Source: Cystobasidium ongulense
Lineage: Eukaryota; Basidiomycota; Cystobasidiomycetes; Cystobasidiales; Cystobasidiaceae
Reading direction: 5' to 3'
DNA: 64,000 nt
NCBI GenBank assembly: GCA_022835595.1
Contig: BQUP01000002.1
Location: 2,776,534-2,840,533, forward strand
Numbering within the stretch: position 1 is the first letter of the stretch; every line of letters starts with the position of its first letter. The notes under the pieces are model-generated. The model was not told the origin of the DNA. It did no database searches and worked only from the letters and a program-made list of their open reading frames with translations. Of this stretch, positions 1-11,410 are shown piece after piece. The translations under genes were made by a program, and so were the position numbers.

Positions 1-2378
1 ATTTGAGGCGGTGTCCCTCGTCGCATATCATGAGGCCAATTTTGGCTTTGCTAAGTTCATCCACGACTGTGCGCAGCTGTGCCGAGAGATTAGCTTTGAA
101 ACACCGCGAGATTATGAATGTGTCCTTACTCGCTCGTATCCGATAATCAGCACTTGCCAGTGTCGAGCACCTTGCACGAACGACTTGACACTCTGCTTGC
201 TTTCAGCGGTAAACACACGGATGCGATCTCTGCCCAACCACTTGTAGAATTCTTTCTTCCAATTCTACGAAGATCAAATGAGATTGACAAGTTAACACGC
301 GCGGAGACACTGAGGTGAGCGCATAAGTCACACCTTGACGAGGGTCACCGGACAGACGATAACAGCCTGCTGAATGATTGGCTGAGCACCAAAGAAGGGA
401 GTTTGTTCTGGAAGAACACATCAGGAATGTGCAACATAGCAGAAGGCCTCCACAGGAGAAAATGCTTACTGAGTAGCGTCCAGACAAGGGCGATGGCCTG
501 TATAGTCTTGCCTGCAGAGGGGCGAAAGTGGTCAGACTAAGACCACCAATCCAACACCAGAAACTCGCGCACCAAGACCCCTGAAGAAGCAGATTAGTGA
601 ATTGCGGTTTTGATTCAAGCTAGGGAGATCTGACCCACATCTCATCGGCCAGTATACAACCTTGACCCTCGGATCGCATGCCCATAACGGATTCGTACAG
701 GAATCGAACACCACTGTAAATACGAGGGCAAAGCTTAATATTGTTTCTTCACTATATGAGAGACGCATGGACCTACTCCTTTTGATGGGCTCGCATCCTT
801 CCAGCGAGCATTGGGTCGAGAACTATGTCTACAATCGGCAAGCCTTTCTTGTTAAGTCTTCTCTCGATTTCGGGATCTAGTTTCTTCATGACTAGTGCAC
901 CTGCAGCATTTGCACTGAATAAAGGTTTCGGTTGTTTTGGGGCAGATCCAAGTCCATGAGTGAGAGCAGCAGTCTTAGAGGTAGGCTTGAATGCAATAGC
1001 ATTATTACCGGCATTCCTGGACGGAAAGCTTTCCATTCCAGCTTGCAGATGTGTGTCCGGACCTTCTAAATCCGAAGAGTCTTCCTTTCTTTTTCCTTTT
1101 GCGTAAAAGTTGTTCACTGGTGGTAAGACTGCTTGACTGCGGACGTCAGCAGACGCGTTACTTTGTGTGTAATTGGAGGGATTAGGACGCGTCACTGTCG
1201 GCGCGGCTAGTTTTACATTTGTTAGTCACGTGCATTGAAACGGACAACGCGCTTACGAGCAATGACTTACAGAATTTCTTCCCGGGCCCCTTGGAAGTAC
1301 TGGATGCGCCATAGAAGCTAGCGGATGCAGCAGGTTTCCCATAGAAGTTGGAAGCGGTAGTTGAAGGCGCGGGTTGAACAGCTGGAGCATGCCCGAAGGC
1401 CTTTCCCTTGAGGTAGTCCGCGGCTGGGATCTCTTGCTCTATCTTGACGAGAAGACAAGCTTAGAACGAAGACTGGACGAGTAACTAATCAATAAACATC
1501 TACTCACTTGTACCTCCTTACTCCCTAGGAGAAAGACCTCGTCGATAAGTGCGTCAGGGTCTCGAGGCAGTCTTCCAGATGCGAGTCTAAATGATAAGTT
1601 TCAGCTATGCCATTTTGCCAATCTTTCGCTGCGGTGAAAGCTCACACTGAAGAATTGGTTTGATCTTGTAAGATGCCCTTTCCGGCGGTGACTTTCAGTA
1701 CTCCATCGCCTTCCCACGTCTTGTGCTTCTTTGCTTGCGGTTTTCGCCTGTTCGATCAGCATTAGCTATGCCATAATCTGCGTTGCCGGTCGAAGAGACA
1801 GCCTACCAGGTACACTTTGGGTTGACAAGCAGAGCATCAGCATGCGTCTGTTACTTGTTGGATTGGACGTGACTGACCTGGAAGTAGCGAGTACATGCCA
1901 CAGAGCTCTGTCCAGCCGGACTGTCACTGGTACGCGGCTTCAGTCCAACGAAAGCAGGATAGGAAGTCGACCCTTCTCTGTGGCCATTTGTCTGGTCCCT
2001 CAACGCAGCAGAGTGTGCCATCGAAGGGAGTTTGCGCACAGAAGTCCAAGTGTCCACCGACGGAGCTTCACTCCCATCGTCTTCGTAGCCTGTACTTTCC
2101 CCATCTCGATACACAAATCCGCCAGCGTTGTTCTTTGCTCTTTTAACGGCGCGTGCAGCTGCTTCTGGCCACAGCGCTGCTGATGATGAGCTGCTGCTGG
2201 GAGGATTGGCATTCTGCGTGTGGTATAGTATGAACGGCGCTGGTGTAGCCATGCTTCCACCTTCGTGATGCATCATCTCTCCTCCTCGTCCAGGCGCGTT
2301 GTTGTTCCCACCTCCAGCCATCCAGCTGGACCCACCAGGCGCCTTGAAAGGCTGCCGGAGCGTGTTTATTGGGTCCAT
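1..2378 (-). CDS. RDH54: RAD54B/RDH54-type Swi2/Snf2 DNA-dependent ATPase, N-terminal part
   Basis: Motor protein of homologous recombination that remodels Rad51/Dmc1 filaments on duplex DNA in the nucleus. The gene runs off the left edge, so only the N-terminal half is visible. Exons inferred on the minus strand: 2378-1878, 1814-1807, 1747-1646, 1586-1508, 1442-1271, 1206-777, 713-639, then short exons to the edge. In order one sees a start MDPINTLRQPFKAPG, the RAD54B-specific block RYFQ-CTW-RKPQAKKHKTWEGDGVL, the segment leading into LDPMLAGRMRAHQK, the Walker A region LADEMGLGKTIQ (the glycine codon is split by an intron), NWKKEFYKWLG, and the DEAH-type box CDEGHRLK near position 10. RAD54 proper lacks the TRYFQ...KKHKTWEGD block, so the RAD54B/RDH54 branch is preferred. 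The second exon is only 8 nt. The helicase C-terminal lobe lies outside the window. Confidence 0.9.
1807..1814 (-). other. 8-nt coding microexon of the RDH54-like gene
   Basis: Between the exon ending RYFQ (1878) and the exon starting at 1747, direct splicing breaks the frame. Inserting the eight bases at 1814-1807 (TGTACCTG, preceded by AG and followed by GTAGGC) restores it and gives FQ-CT-W-RKP. This supplies the tryptophan found at the same place in human RAD54B (VVWCKP). The 3' splice site is AAAG, weaker than the usual YAG, so the call rests mainly on frame and homology. Confidence 0.6.
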
Positions 2379-2855
2379 AGCTGCTGTGTAGAGGGCCTAT
2401 AACCTCTCTTTGAATATCGTGCAGGCTTTCATAGTCGGTATGTCTTGTTGGTTTCGAACAAGGGCAATGGTGTGCTTGAAGTGCGGTAGAAGCGTGCAAA
2501 GTGCAAATAATGTGGCAAACAGATCTGGAAAGTCGAAAGCGACATGTTTAGACGCAAAAGCAAGCAGGGAGGCAGGGACATGATAGCAATTCTCACATCA
2601 GACTACTTTCTTTCTATGGACAGCGAGGCCGCTACCAAAGGTGATGAGAAGGATACTATGATACAGACGAGGTACTGCTGATATAGAGGGTAAGAAACCG
2701 AATGAAAGAGGAAAGACTGCATGCAACGGAAAGTCAAAGAAGGAAAGACCGACTAAGAACGTGGAGTAAGAATGAAACTGAGTCTGATGCCGTCCACAGA
2801 TCTAAGTGATGTAAAGGAATAAGAAACGTTCGACAGAAACGTTCATAACCAAGCG
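2379..2855. other. Intergenic: 5' region of the RDH54-like gene
   Basis: Space between the RDH54-like start and the end of the next minus-strand gene. It should hold the RDH54 promoter and the 3' UTR of the mucin-like gene. Open frames here are short and look like chance. No RNA gene or repeat seen. Confidence 0.5.
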
Positions 2856-4534
2856 TTAACTGTCCACCAGCCCATCAGGGTTTGCGATGCTCAGTCTCAT
2901 GGGTTGTCTAGGCGCAGTCTGACTCTGCGGGAGTGTAGGAGAAGCTCGAGGCGCATTTGCCGGAGCAGCCGGCGATAGAGGTCTGTCCACTGTCGGGTAG
3001 AAGGCATCTTCATACTCTGCATACGGACTTGACGTGGGCAAAGGAACTCCGTTCGATGTCGTCGCTTGATGTCCAGTGGCTGGACTTGCTGCTCGTGGAC
3101 TGCCTTGATATGGCGAGGAGCGACCATTGGAACCTGCATTTCGGGAGGGTGGGGGATAGTAGGGACTCGCTGGTGCATAGTCTGGGTCATCTTGATATGG
3201 ATCATAGTACGCTTGTTGGCTTGGCGACATGACGCGGGGTGGAGGTGGGTAGGGCGCTCCAGATGCTCCAAGGTACGGGTCGTCTGCGTAGTAAAACTCT
3301 GTCAGCACGGGTTGGTGGCTCATGTAAATGATAGACTCAACCTACAATAGACATTAGGAGCACCATAATAGCCAGCACCAGCAGCAGAAACGCCGTTAGA
3401 CGAGCCCCCGGAAGAGGCGCTTCTCGCCATAGCCATAGCAGGAGCACCGAGGCCGGCATTTCCGAATAGTTCAGCATGCGTAGGATTAGGTGTACCTCTG
3501 CCATGAGAGGACATGCCATCATTGCCGACTAGATCAAGCTGAGAAGCGTTTTTATCTTCATCCATGTCGAATCCTGCTCCTTCTCTTCGTTTTGTCGCAA
3601 GAGGGTTCAGAGTTGTGCCTTCCTCTCCATGTCTTTGCATCAGCTCGGGCCAGCGGATGCCATTGCCATCTTCGTCGTCGATTTCCGAGAAGCGGCGTTG
3701 TGTACACCTGTAGCCCAGGAAGAGGAAGCCGGACAGTGCGATAATGCCGGCTTCAAGGACGAGACGTTAGTATTGCTTACTCTTGCTTTGGGTTTTCAAC
3801 AGTAGTGCTCTCAAAGGCTCACCAACTACACTCAGAGGAATGATCCATGCTTTGTGGTTGCTCGGCTCGTCGTCACTCTTGTCGCCAGCACTTGTCGGGG
3901 ACGCAGTGGAAGCGGTGGTCTGTACGGAACCGTCGTCTAGCGTGGTCGTGATGATGGTCGTGATGACCGCCTGGCTGCTTTCAGACGTCGAAGTCGTCGT
4001 GTCGGAAGTAGTGGTAGGAGGGAGACTGGTGCTGGTCGGCAGCGTGGTGGTAGGGAGCGATGTTGTTGTATCGGAAGAAGTAGATGCCTCGCCACCAGAA
4101 GTTGTAGTTTGCAGAGTGGTGGACGTCGTGTCGAGAGTCGTCGACGAGGACGGGTCGAGGGTGGTGGTCGAGGATCCACCAGACGGCTGTACGGATGTGG
4201 TCGTCGCTGCTGGTGACGTTGCGCCTCCACCGCCGCTTGCAGAGTTTGTGAGCGAAGTGTCTGCGCCAGTCGTGTTTGCCTGCCTTCGATAATGGACATT
4301 TACAGGAGCAGCCTGCAGCGACCGGACGAGCTGCCTGTCTGCGAGCTGGTGGTGGTCGTGCACACCCGCTGCAGCACCGACTTGCGTTGCGACGAGTCCC
4401 CACGCCAGCGCTGCCCCAAGCAGCAACACTGTCCTGCCCATTCCTGAATCTGTAGCCCGAGCTGTCGTCGCTGTCGAGGTCCCGTTTTGCTGTCGCCGAC
4501 GAGAGCGAGGACGTTGAGCACCGAAGCTGGCCAT
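2856..4534 (-). CDS. Mucin-like single-pass plasma-membrane protein, unknown function
   Basis: Three exons (4534-3823, 3750-3392, 3341-2856) join in frame to 518 residues. There is a basic N-terminus, then a hydrophobic signal segment around residues 32-58 (MGRTVLLLGAALAWGL; M32 is an alternative start that gives a cleaner signal peptide). Next comes an ectodomain of about 150 residues very rich in Ser/Thr and likely heavily O-mannosylated. One membrane helix (AWIIPLSVVAGIIALSGF, spanning the first intron) is followed by a cytosolic tail of about 260 residues. The tail is first acidic/basic (RCTQRRFSEIDDEDGNG), then rich in Tyr and Pro, with PYPPPP and SPYYPPPS stretches that could bind WW or SH3 domains. 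The layout recalls fungal mucin-type sensors such as Msb2 or Wsc/Mid2, but no diagnostic domain is visible. The 50-nt second intron was inferred because it restores the frame. Confidence 0.72.
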
Positions 4535-4933
4535 CGATCTCGCCTTGCTCTGGTCCAGTCACAGCAGTGTGTCCAAAGTGAGTGTCCTGCGTGTGGATGT
4601 CGTAAACATTCGTGTCAAAGCATGATGATGGTCGTGCATTCCAGGCGGTGCTGTGCGTGCTGCTGCTTCACTGGGGCGATCAGCCCGGCGCGCGAGAGCG
4701 ATGGCTGGATCAGTCCAGTCAGGTTCGGAGCAGCGATACGCATCATACAAGACACAGTGCAGCCTGGCTGCAAGGCTTGATACCAGCATACAACACCAAT
4801 GGCAATGTATATGCAACGAGCTCTCGAAAGCGCGAGAACGCCACCACGACATTGCAGCGCAGTTTACATGTCACGTGACATGTAAAGTAAACATTGCTGA
4901 CGCGGACCTGTACGCGTAGCACTACCGAGACTT
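4535..4933. other. Intergenic: promoter of the mucin-like gene / 3' flank of VPS39
   Basis: About 400 bp between two minus-strand genes, so it holds the promoter of the mucin-like gene and the terminator region of VPS39. It contains a perfect 24-bp palindrome centred on an E-box (listed separately). Confidence 0.5.
4863..4886. promoter_or_regulatory. 24-bp perfect palindrome with central CACGTG E-box
   Basis: Half-site TTTACATGTCAC is followed at once by its exact reverse complement. The centre is GTCACGTGAC, which matches the preferred site of bHLH/bHLH-Zip factors (yeast Cbf1-like; the same ten bases are the mammalian CLEAR core). It lies about 330 bp upstream of the mucin-like gene start and about 50 bp past the VPS39 stop codon. 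A dimeric activator site for the mucin-like gene is the simplest reading. A transcribed hairpin at the VPS39 3' end is an alternative. Confidence 0.55.
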
Positions 4934-7900
4934 TCACTGCACCGACTCGCTGTATTTCTGTCGCTTGCTCTCAATCCACTTTTCCCTGCATTGGTAATGC
5001 GTAACCTCGCCTCTGTAGCAGAGTGAGCAACTCAGTTCCATCAGCTTCAATCTCGTCAAGGTGCGAGATAGAAAAAACACTCACAAAGGCGAATGGATAG
5101 CAATAACACTATTGCCAATCCTCTTATGACACTGCGGGCAAAGTCTCGCATCTGTAATCTTGACTCTTCTATTCTCCAATTCCACGAGCGATTGATTGAC
5201 CTGATCCATTCGTGCCGTCCTGATCCTCTTGACGACTTGTTGACTATTAGACCAAGTCACGGACTTTCGAATACTCTTGCAGAGGAACACCTGCAGTTCT
5301 TGAACCGTCAACAGAGGTGGAAGAATTTCCAACACATAATTGGCGTCCATGCGGGCGCCATATTTGGCCAAGAGGCGTAAAGCTTGCTCGAGTTGAGGCT
5401 TCATCTCGCTTTTATCGTCTTCATGACGTGGACGCAGATAGACGTTGAGCAAAGTAACAAAGATATTGGACCTTTGAGAAGCTGAAGTTTCTTCTTCGTA
5501 CACGCGTTTGCAATATCTACGGGAAATTCATTCGGTTGGTTAGCCTTGATCCCCTATAAAAGTAAGACAGTTGCTCAAGCTGCCAGACTTACTCTTCTGC
5601 CCTTGTATGATCTTTCAGCTTGTGTACGTAGATCTGTAGAGCTCCTTCATGCTGTCCTAACTTTCCAAGGAGTGTGGCTTTGACTTCATCCATTCTCGCG
5701 GTGTCACCGATTCGAGCCAGCAATCGATCAGGTCGATACTGAGTCGAACTCTCCAAGAACCGAATCAACTTCTGATAGTTTGCCTCCCTTGCAGTTTCGA
5801 CATCCCCGTTTTCCTTCTCTTTCTCGTTGGTATCAGATTTAGATTGTTTGATCCGATCCATGTAAATCTCAATGAGTCGCTCATGAAATTCGGGCCCATT
5901 CTCATTTAGATGATGAATAATATGTTCCAGGTACCTAGCATACTGCTCTTTAGGAGCAATCTTAGCTAAATGATTAGAAACTGCATGTCTAGGCAATCTC
6001 TCTACTTCTTCTCTATCTGCAATGAATATATCAAGTCCAGCGCTTGGAGAGAGGGAGAAAACCCATTCTGATGCTGAAAATATAAGTTCGAGATGATCCG
6101 GCCCTAGCTTTTGCACGTAGGTAACTGTAGGATCAACTTTATCTTCCACTGAAGAATCTTCAGGTACTTCGTCGGCCATCCTGAAATGGGCGGTCATATC
6201 AGTGGAAAGCTTCGCGAAGTGAGACCTATGCACGCTACACACCTTCGAAGCAGCTTCAAGGCCTTTTCATGTATATGCTTGCCATTGTACAAGTCCAGGA
6301 GTTCTCGGTATTTCTTTATGTCAGGAAAACAAACCATATCAGCTTGCTGCCATTCAGCCAAGTAGCCCGACTCAACCTTACCTTAGCGTCTAACAGTAAT
6401 TCTTCCACCTCCTCAACTTCACACCAGTTTTCTATCCTACAGAGAGGTCCCAGTAGACCAGGCTTAGCATGTAGATAGCATTTGAATAGAGCAGTTTCGA
6501 CTACTCTAGCGACGCGCTGTAGGTCACCAGGACTGTACGAAGATAGAGGCGTGTCGGGTAAAGCAAAGAGATCTACTGCATTACTCGTCGACGAGTCTGG
6601 TAGTGGCGAAGATGGAGATGGTCTGGAGTGAGGTGGAAGTGATGCTAGTGCTTGCAGAAACTGCTGTCTTCGATCCGGGAGGTACCGCATGAGGACATCG
6701 ACAGATCGGTCATATGACAAGGCTGAGAAACAACAATCAGTCTGCAGCTGCATTGGAAGGACAAGCCGAAATCTAGCTCAACTCACCTTCTTTACCGTCT
6801 TCCTCTATACGTGCCTGCCGGATTGAAGCCGAGTCTTTCAGTCTGCTACCACCTATGCCAACTTGACTTTTCTTGCTAGTCAGAGATTTGACAGACACAC
6901 TATCCTCATCTTTGGAAGTTTCCCTTCTTTTCATAGGCGAAAATCTCCAAGCAGACTGCTGCGAAGGTGAGCTCGAAACCTTCTCTCCGTTCGCATCTTG
7001 GTGATTGGCATGCTCATTACCCGAGACTGGCACAGCTATAGGTGCTTTGCGAGTCAAAGGTTGTCTCTGATCGTCGATAGAGCATTGTGATTGTAGCTTT
7101 CGATGCTCTCGAGTTCTTCCGCCCCATATTTCTTCTATTTCGTCTCTATCGCAATGTAGCTTTCCAGCAATATCCTTAGGAAAGAGTGCAACAACCTTAG
7201 CAGGGTTCACGTTTTCTTCGATAAAGATATCAATAGCCGCATCGTATTTCTTCTTGTCCAAAAACAGGCTTAAGCCGACCAGCATCCTCAATCTTTTCGC
7301 TAGATCTACCGAATTTGGTACTGAGAATTCCGCATTGTCCAGTGACTGCAGCAGAGCCGATGCTTCTTCGTATTCACCCACCGAAATGAGCTGGTCAATT
7401 TGGGTGGTCCAACTCTGCGAGGTGAGAAGATAAATCTTGTTCTCCTGTCCTATAGTAGCTGAAGCCTCTCCTGCTGCACTAGTCACTAACGCCATCAGCG
7501 GTTTTGCACCAGATGCAGCAGTGAGAAGTCGAGCACTTTGCGGTATTGGCGTTGGAGGGACATCGAGTATTGACACGGGTCGTGGAGGTGCTGCGATCAT
7601 TGGGGGCACCCTGATGGCCTGTACTGGGACCAGAGTGAGTGCTGAATGCACATGCACGCTTGGCAAGGCAGTCAAGGGATCTAGAGCTTGCTGTTTAGAA
7701 AGTTGTCCGACTAGAACAGGCGCCGGGAGTATGGAGAGAATGTATGGCCATGTCACGAGCGTTTCTTCTGGTGGAAGAGCGTAATCTAAAGCTTCCTTCC
7801 TAGACAAAGCTCCGGTGTCATCCAGAAGCATACCGGTATTATCTCTCAATACTAGGACTTCGTTTGCTTTGACTTTAACTACTATGTTCTTGTCCACCTT

Positions 7901-9029
7901 GCCTCCGATACCCATGTAACCTCCAGTCTTTGCAGCCAAACCTCCAAGTGTTCCTAATCCTGGGATAGCGCCAAGCGCATGTGAAGCGGAACTGCCGGTA
8001 CTGGATGCTAGACCCGACTGCTGAGTAGGAGGAGGTATAAACGAATCGGAAAGAACGGGTGCTTGGCTTGATGTAGGATCGCGTATGTATGGTAGTGAAG
8101 CGGTTCCGTATTCCGAGGTCGAGTATCCGAGAAACAGAGAATGTGGGAGTGGGAACGCTATCGAGCGGACTTGATGCGGTAGCGCCAGTTCCTTCGGTTT
8201 TAGGACCTATTAGCTATGATCTGTGAACAGATGGCCCAACTTTGCAATTACCTGTGGTTTCTGCCATTGTCCATCACGCCAATTGAACAAGCATAACCTC
8301 CGCCGGCAAGCTACTGCGAGCGTAGTGACTACCACAGGGCCGGCTTTTAATTCTTCAGAAACTGCATCACGGGCTAGCCTGCCACCTTTCCGACGTTGTG
8401 GAGTTGGTGTGTTCGCTGGTGGTTGCTCTTTCGCCTTGCCTTTCCCGGTGGACGCGGGGCTTAATGGACTTTCGTTGGTTTGTATGGACGTGTCCAACGC
8501 AAAGAGGCTTGCTTGTCCTTTTGTAAGAGAGCTTGTACCGAGTACCATCTGTTGCTCGAATGTGTGAATGTCATGTAGATGAATGAAGCCATCTGCGAAA
8601 CCAGGCGTTAGTCGTAGATCCGAGTGCGTCTATACTGAGAAGGCGACACCAACTGGAGAGAGAGACTAGCGTATTGGTCTCCTTGATGACTCCCAGCTGT
8701 TCAATGCTCTTCTTGCTGAATTGCTGTATCACCCGTTCTTTGATTGCTGGATATGGTCGTCAGTTGATGGCAGCTGATCGAAGAGTACGGCAAGGCTGGA
8801 CGCACCGCTAGGCTTGCTGTTGATGGAGTCGCCGGCCAGTTCCAGCGTATAGATGTGCAGCGATCCATTCTGGCATCCAATGAACAGTCTGCCAGCTGCG
8901 GAAGAGTCGTGGATGAGCTATGCGTCGAACGCGCCCATGCCCGCACTCACCATAGAGCAGCAGCGACTCGACTCTGTCCTGGAGGCCCGACACCACGGGC
9001 GAGTCCGAGACCTGGAACGCATCGTGCAT
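4934..9029 (-). CDS. VPS39: VPS39/VAM6, HOPS tethering-complex subunit
   Basis: Subunit of the HOPS tether that links Rab7/Ypt7 membranes for fusion with the vacuole. The start MHDAFQVSDSPV at 9029 matches the family start MHDA. A CNH-type beta-propeller follows (pieces such as MVLGTSSLTKGQASLFALD and VTTLAVACRRRLCLFNWRDG near 8550-8290). Then comes the clathrin-heavy-chain-repeat solenoid with LVGLSLFLDKKKYDAAIDIF (~7290), the Vps39_1 block LFKCYLHAKPGLLGPLCR (~6490) and YLEHIIHHLNENGPEFHERL (~5900). The Vps39_2/zinc-binding C-terminus is RLCPQCHKRIGNSVIAIHSP (~5110), followed after an intron by GEVTHYQCREKW. The last exon ends with TGA at 4934. There are several 50-80 nt introns; for example the joins EE|YCKRVYEEE near 5520-5590 and HSP|LGEVTH near 5030-5090 were confirmed by frame. 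The final CxxC...C pattern is intact. Confidence 0.93.
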
Positions 9030-9469
9030 GGCATGCGTGTGCTTGCCTTTGGTGTGTGCTCGAGGTGGTGCTGCAGAGAGCTGCTGTCGGATACGTGGTC
9101 CAGAGCCGTCTTCCTCGATCGGCATTGTCCATTCTGGCCGCAAGTATGGACGATAGCCTGCATCTGACCACATTGACCTGCAGCGAGTGAATCAGATGGT
9201 GCATCAGCTCATGAGGGCCTCGAGCTCGCGGACTGTCCTGCGCGCCTGCTTGACCAGGTGTGTCTAGTCCTTCAAGAGCGATACCCAGCAAAGGAAGCTG
9301 AACTTTTTTGATACAGCCATGCAAGCACGTCTACGGCCTCGGCCAGCAGAGCTTACTCGAACTCGTCAAGCACGAGACTGTCATCACTGGTGAGCTATGT
9401 GCACTTGCTCGGCGGCTGCCTGGATCTGACATCCACCTGTGCACGATCTCTATCTAGGCAAGGTCACGC
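9030..9469. promoter_or_regulatory. Divergent promoter region, VPS39 / OXA1
   Basis: The two genes are transcribed away from each other from this 440-bp interval. An alternative OXA1 first exon may lie here: an ATG at 9318 opens an Arg-rich stretch (MQARLRPRPAELTRTRQARD) that looks like a mitochondrial presequence. It is followed by GTGAGC, but the join to the downstream frame needs a weak AAG acceptor. Confidence 0.45.
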
Positions 9470-10924
9470 ATGCATGGAGGACTCGCTTTCCCAGCTCTTT
9501 CACACTTTCAACCACGCTCTACACCAGGACAGCTGACTCAAAGCAGGAGTATATCGCTGTGGTCAGATGGGAACTCGCCGGCTCCCATCATCGGATCCGA
9601 CGGCAAGATTCAGACAGCGGCCACGTCTGAAGCTACAGCATCCACCGCACCTACTACTTCAGCTGCCCAAGCCGTAACGCCGACTGCAGCTTCCGAAGAG
9701 CTAGGTATCGACTTTCAATCTGCAAACACTACAGCTCCTATTTCCTCTTCCACACCTCCCCATAATTTCTCACTGGAAACAGTACCCACCGAACTTTCCG
9801 AATCAATTAACGAAACGCGGCGCACATTGCAGGAATACGGCCTTGGGGGTAGCACACCGTCTGGATGGGTTCAGAGCTTGTTGGAATGGGTACATTTGAC
9901 AACCGGGCTACCGTGGTATGCCACCATCGGTCTCACCGTCATCACTGTGCGAATGATGCTCCTCCCTATCATGGTCGGAGGTATCTCGAACAATGCCAGG
10001 CTAGCACGTATTCAACCTCAATTGATGGCAAACATTGCAAGCATCAAGAAAGCTCAGCAAGATGGCAATACCCTGCAAGTGCATAAACTACAGCTAGCAA
10101 CGAGACAACTCTTCGAGGATAATAAATGTGGTCCGCTTAGAGGGCTGATGCTACCTCTCATTCAAATGCCACTGTTCATTTCCTTCTTCTTTGCTTTGAG
10201 AGGAATGGCTGCTGCTGGTCTACCTGACTTTACCACCGGTGGTCTAGCATGGTTCACAAATCTTTCAGTCCCAGATCCCTACTACGTTCTTCCGGTCGTC
10301 AGTGCTGCTGCTACTTTGGCCGTACTGCAGGTGAGTAATATTCTTCAGCCTTTCTATACTTATTAGGCAGCGTGCTTAATTGTATACTTGTACTCGCAGG
10401 TCGGAGAATACGGTGCCCCTCCCAAACAAGGTGCCATGAAGGGTGTCATGGGAGCATTCAAGCTCGCAACACCCGCTATCGCCTACGTAGCTTCCGGGTT
10501 TCCCTCAGCCGTCCTAGTGTACTGGGTGACGCACAACTCCTTCTCCGTACTACAAGCCTTCCTTCTCAAAATCCCCGCCTTCAAGCGATGGGCGGATATT
10601 CCTGACCCTCCAATTCAAGACAAAAAAACAGCTGGTGTAGGCTTCATGCAAGCTTTCAGAGATACCAAGGAGGCTTTCGGTGATTTGAAAGAAGGTGCTG
10701 TTGAAAGGACAGACAGGAAGTTCGCTGAAGGCCAACAAGAGAAGGCATTGGATAAGCAGGTCGAAGAGAGAGCTGCGAGGAAGAAGGCTACACTTGAGAA
10801 ATTGAAAGCTTCAGGCTCGGCTGTGGATGACGCAGAAATGTCAGCTGCAGATGAGAAACAAGCGAGAATTGCAGCTGCTCGTAAGCGCAGAGAATCGCAT
10901 AGGAATAGACGAACTCGCATCTAG
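9470..10924 (+). CDS. OXA1: OXA1, mitochondrial inner-membrane insertase
   Basis: YidC/Oxa1/Alb3-family insertase that puts mitochondrially made and some imported proteins into the inner membrane. Two exons (9470-10330, 10400-10924) encode 461 residues if translation starts at 9470. Family landmarks are LLEWVHLTTGLPWYATIGLTVITVRMMLLPIMV (first conserved helix), the NNARLARIQPQL loop, RGLMLPLIQMPLFISFFFALRGM, GLAWFTNLSVPDPYYVLPV, and FPSAVLVYWVTHNSFSVLQ (last helix). A Lys/Arg-rich C-terminal tail of about 120 residues matches the matrix ribosome-binding tail of fungal Oxa1. The start is the least certain point: residues 1-35 contain RSISLW, a typical end of a cleaved presequence, and a further 5' exon at 9318 is possible. 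Confidence 0.92.
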
Positions 10925-11410
10925 ATTGGTGTTTCGCGCAATGTTTCATTAGGTATAGTTGTTGTAAGACCTACCTATAAACGATGACCCAGTTCACAGT
11001 AAAGGCTAACAAAGCCCGATCCGACTCGTGAACAGCTACTGCATCGCAATGGCAAGGTAAAGCTACGTTCGTATTGCCGCATGAAACCCGGGCTAATTCA
11101 CTTCGGAAAAGAGCGAGTTGCATCAGCAGATATCTACTACCCTCTGCAGTCGTGCTATGTTTACATTGTAAAAGTTATCTCTAGCACGAGCACCAATCGG
11201 ATAGAGTTCGGAGTCATTGTTGGGAGGGGAAGAATACTCCATTCCTTTCGGACGTACAGAGGAAACCAATAGAGATAGCGCAAACGTGGAATGAAGAATT
11301 GAATGAACGATAGTCAAATGCAAAAGAAAGACAGAATTCAAGATAGAAAAAGAAAGGTAGCATTGGCATGGGTCAGGCCAAGTAAAGCCCTCCACATAGT
11401 TCTCAACAAG
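10925..11410. other. Convergent 3' region between OXA1 and the DDPW gene
   Basis: About 490 bp between two genes that face each other. It should hold both 3' UTRs and polyadenylation sites. No convincing gene or repeat seen; the short open frames on both strands lack any family match I recognise. Confidence 0.5.

Noticed and set aside
3783-4292. 169-codon plus-strand frame opposite the mucin-like ectodomain
   Set aside because: A Val-rich mirror of the Thr/Ser codons on the other strand, with no independent signals.
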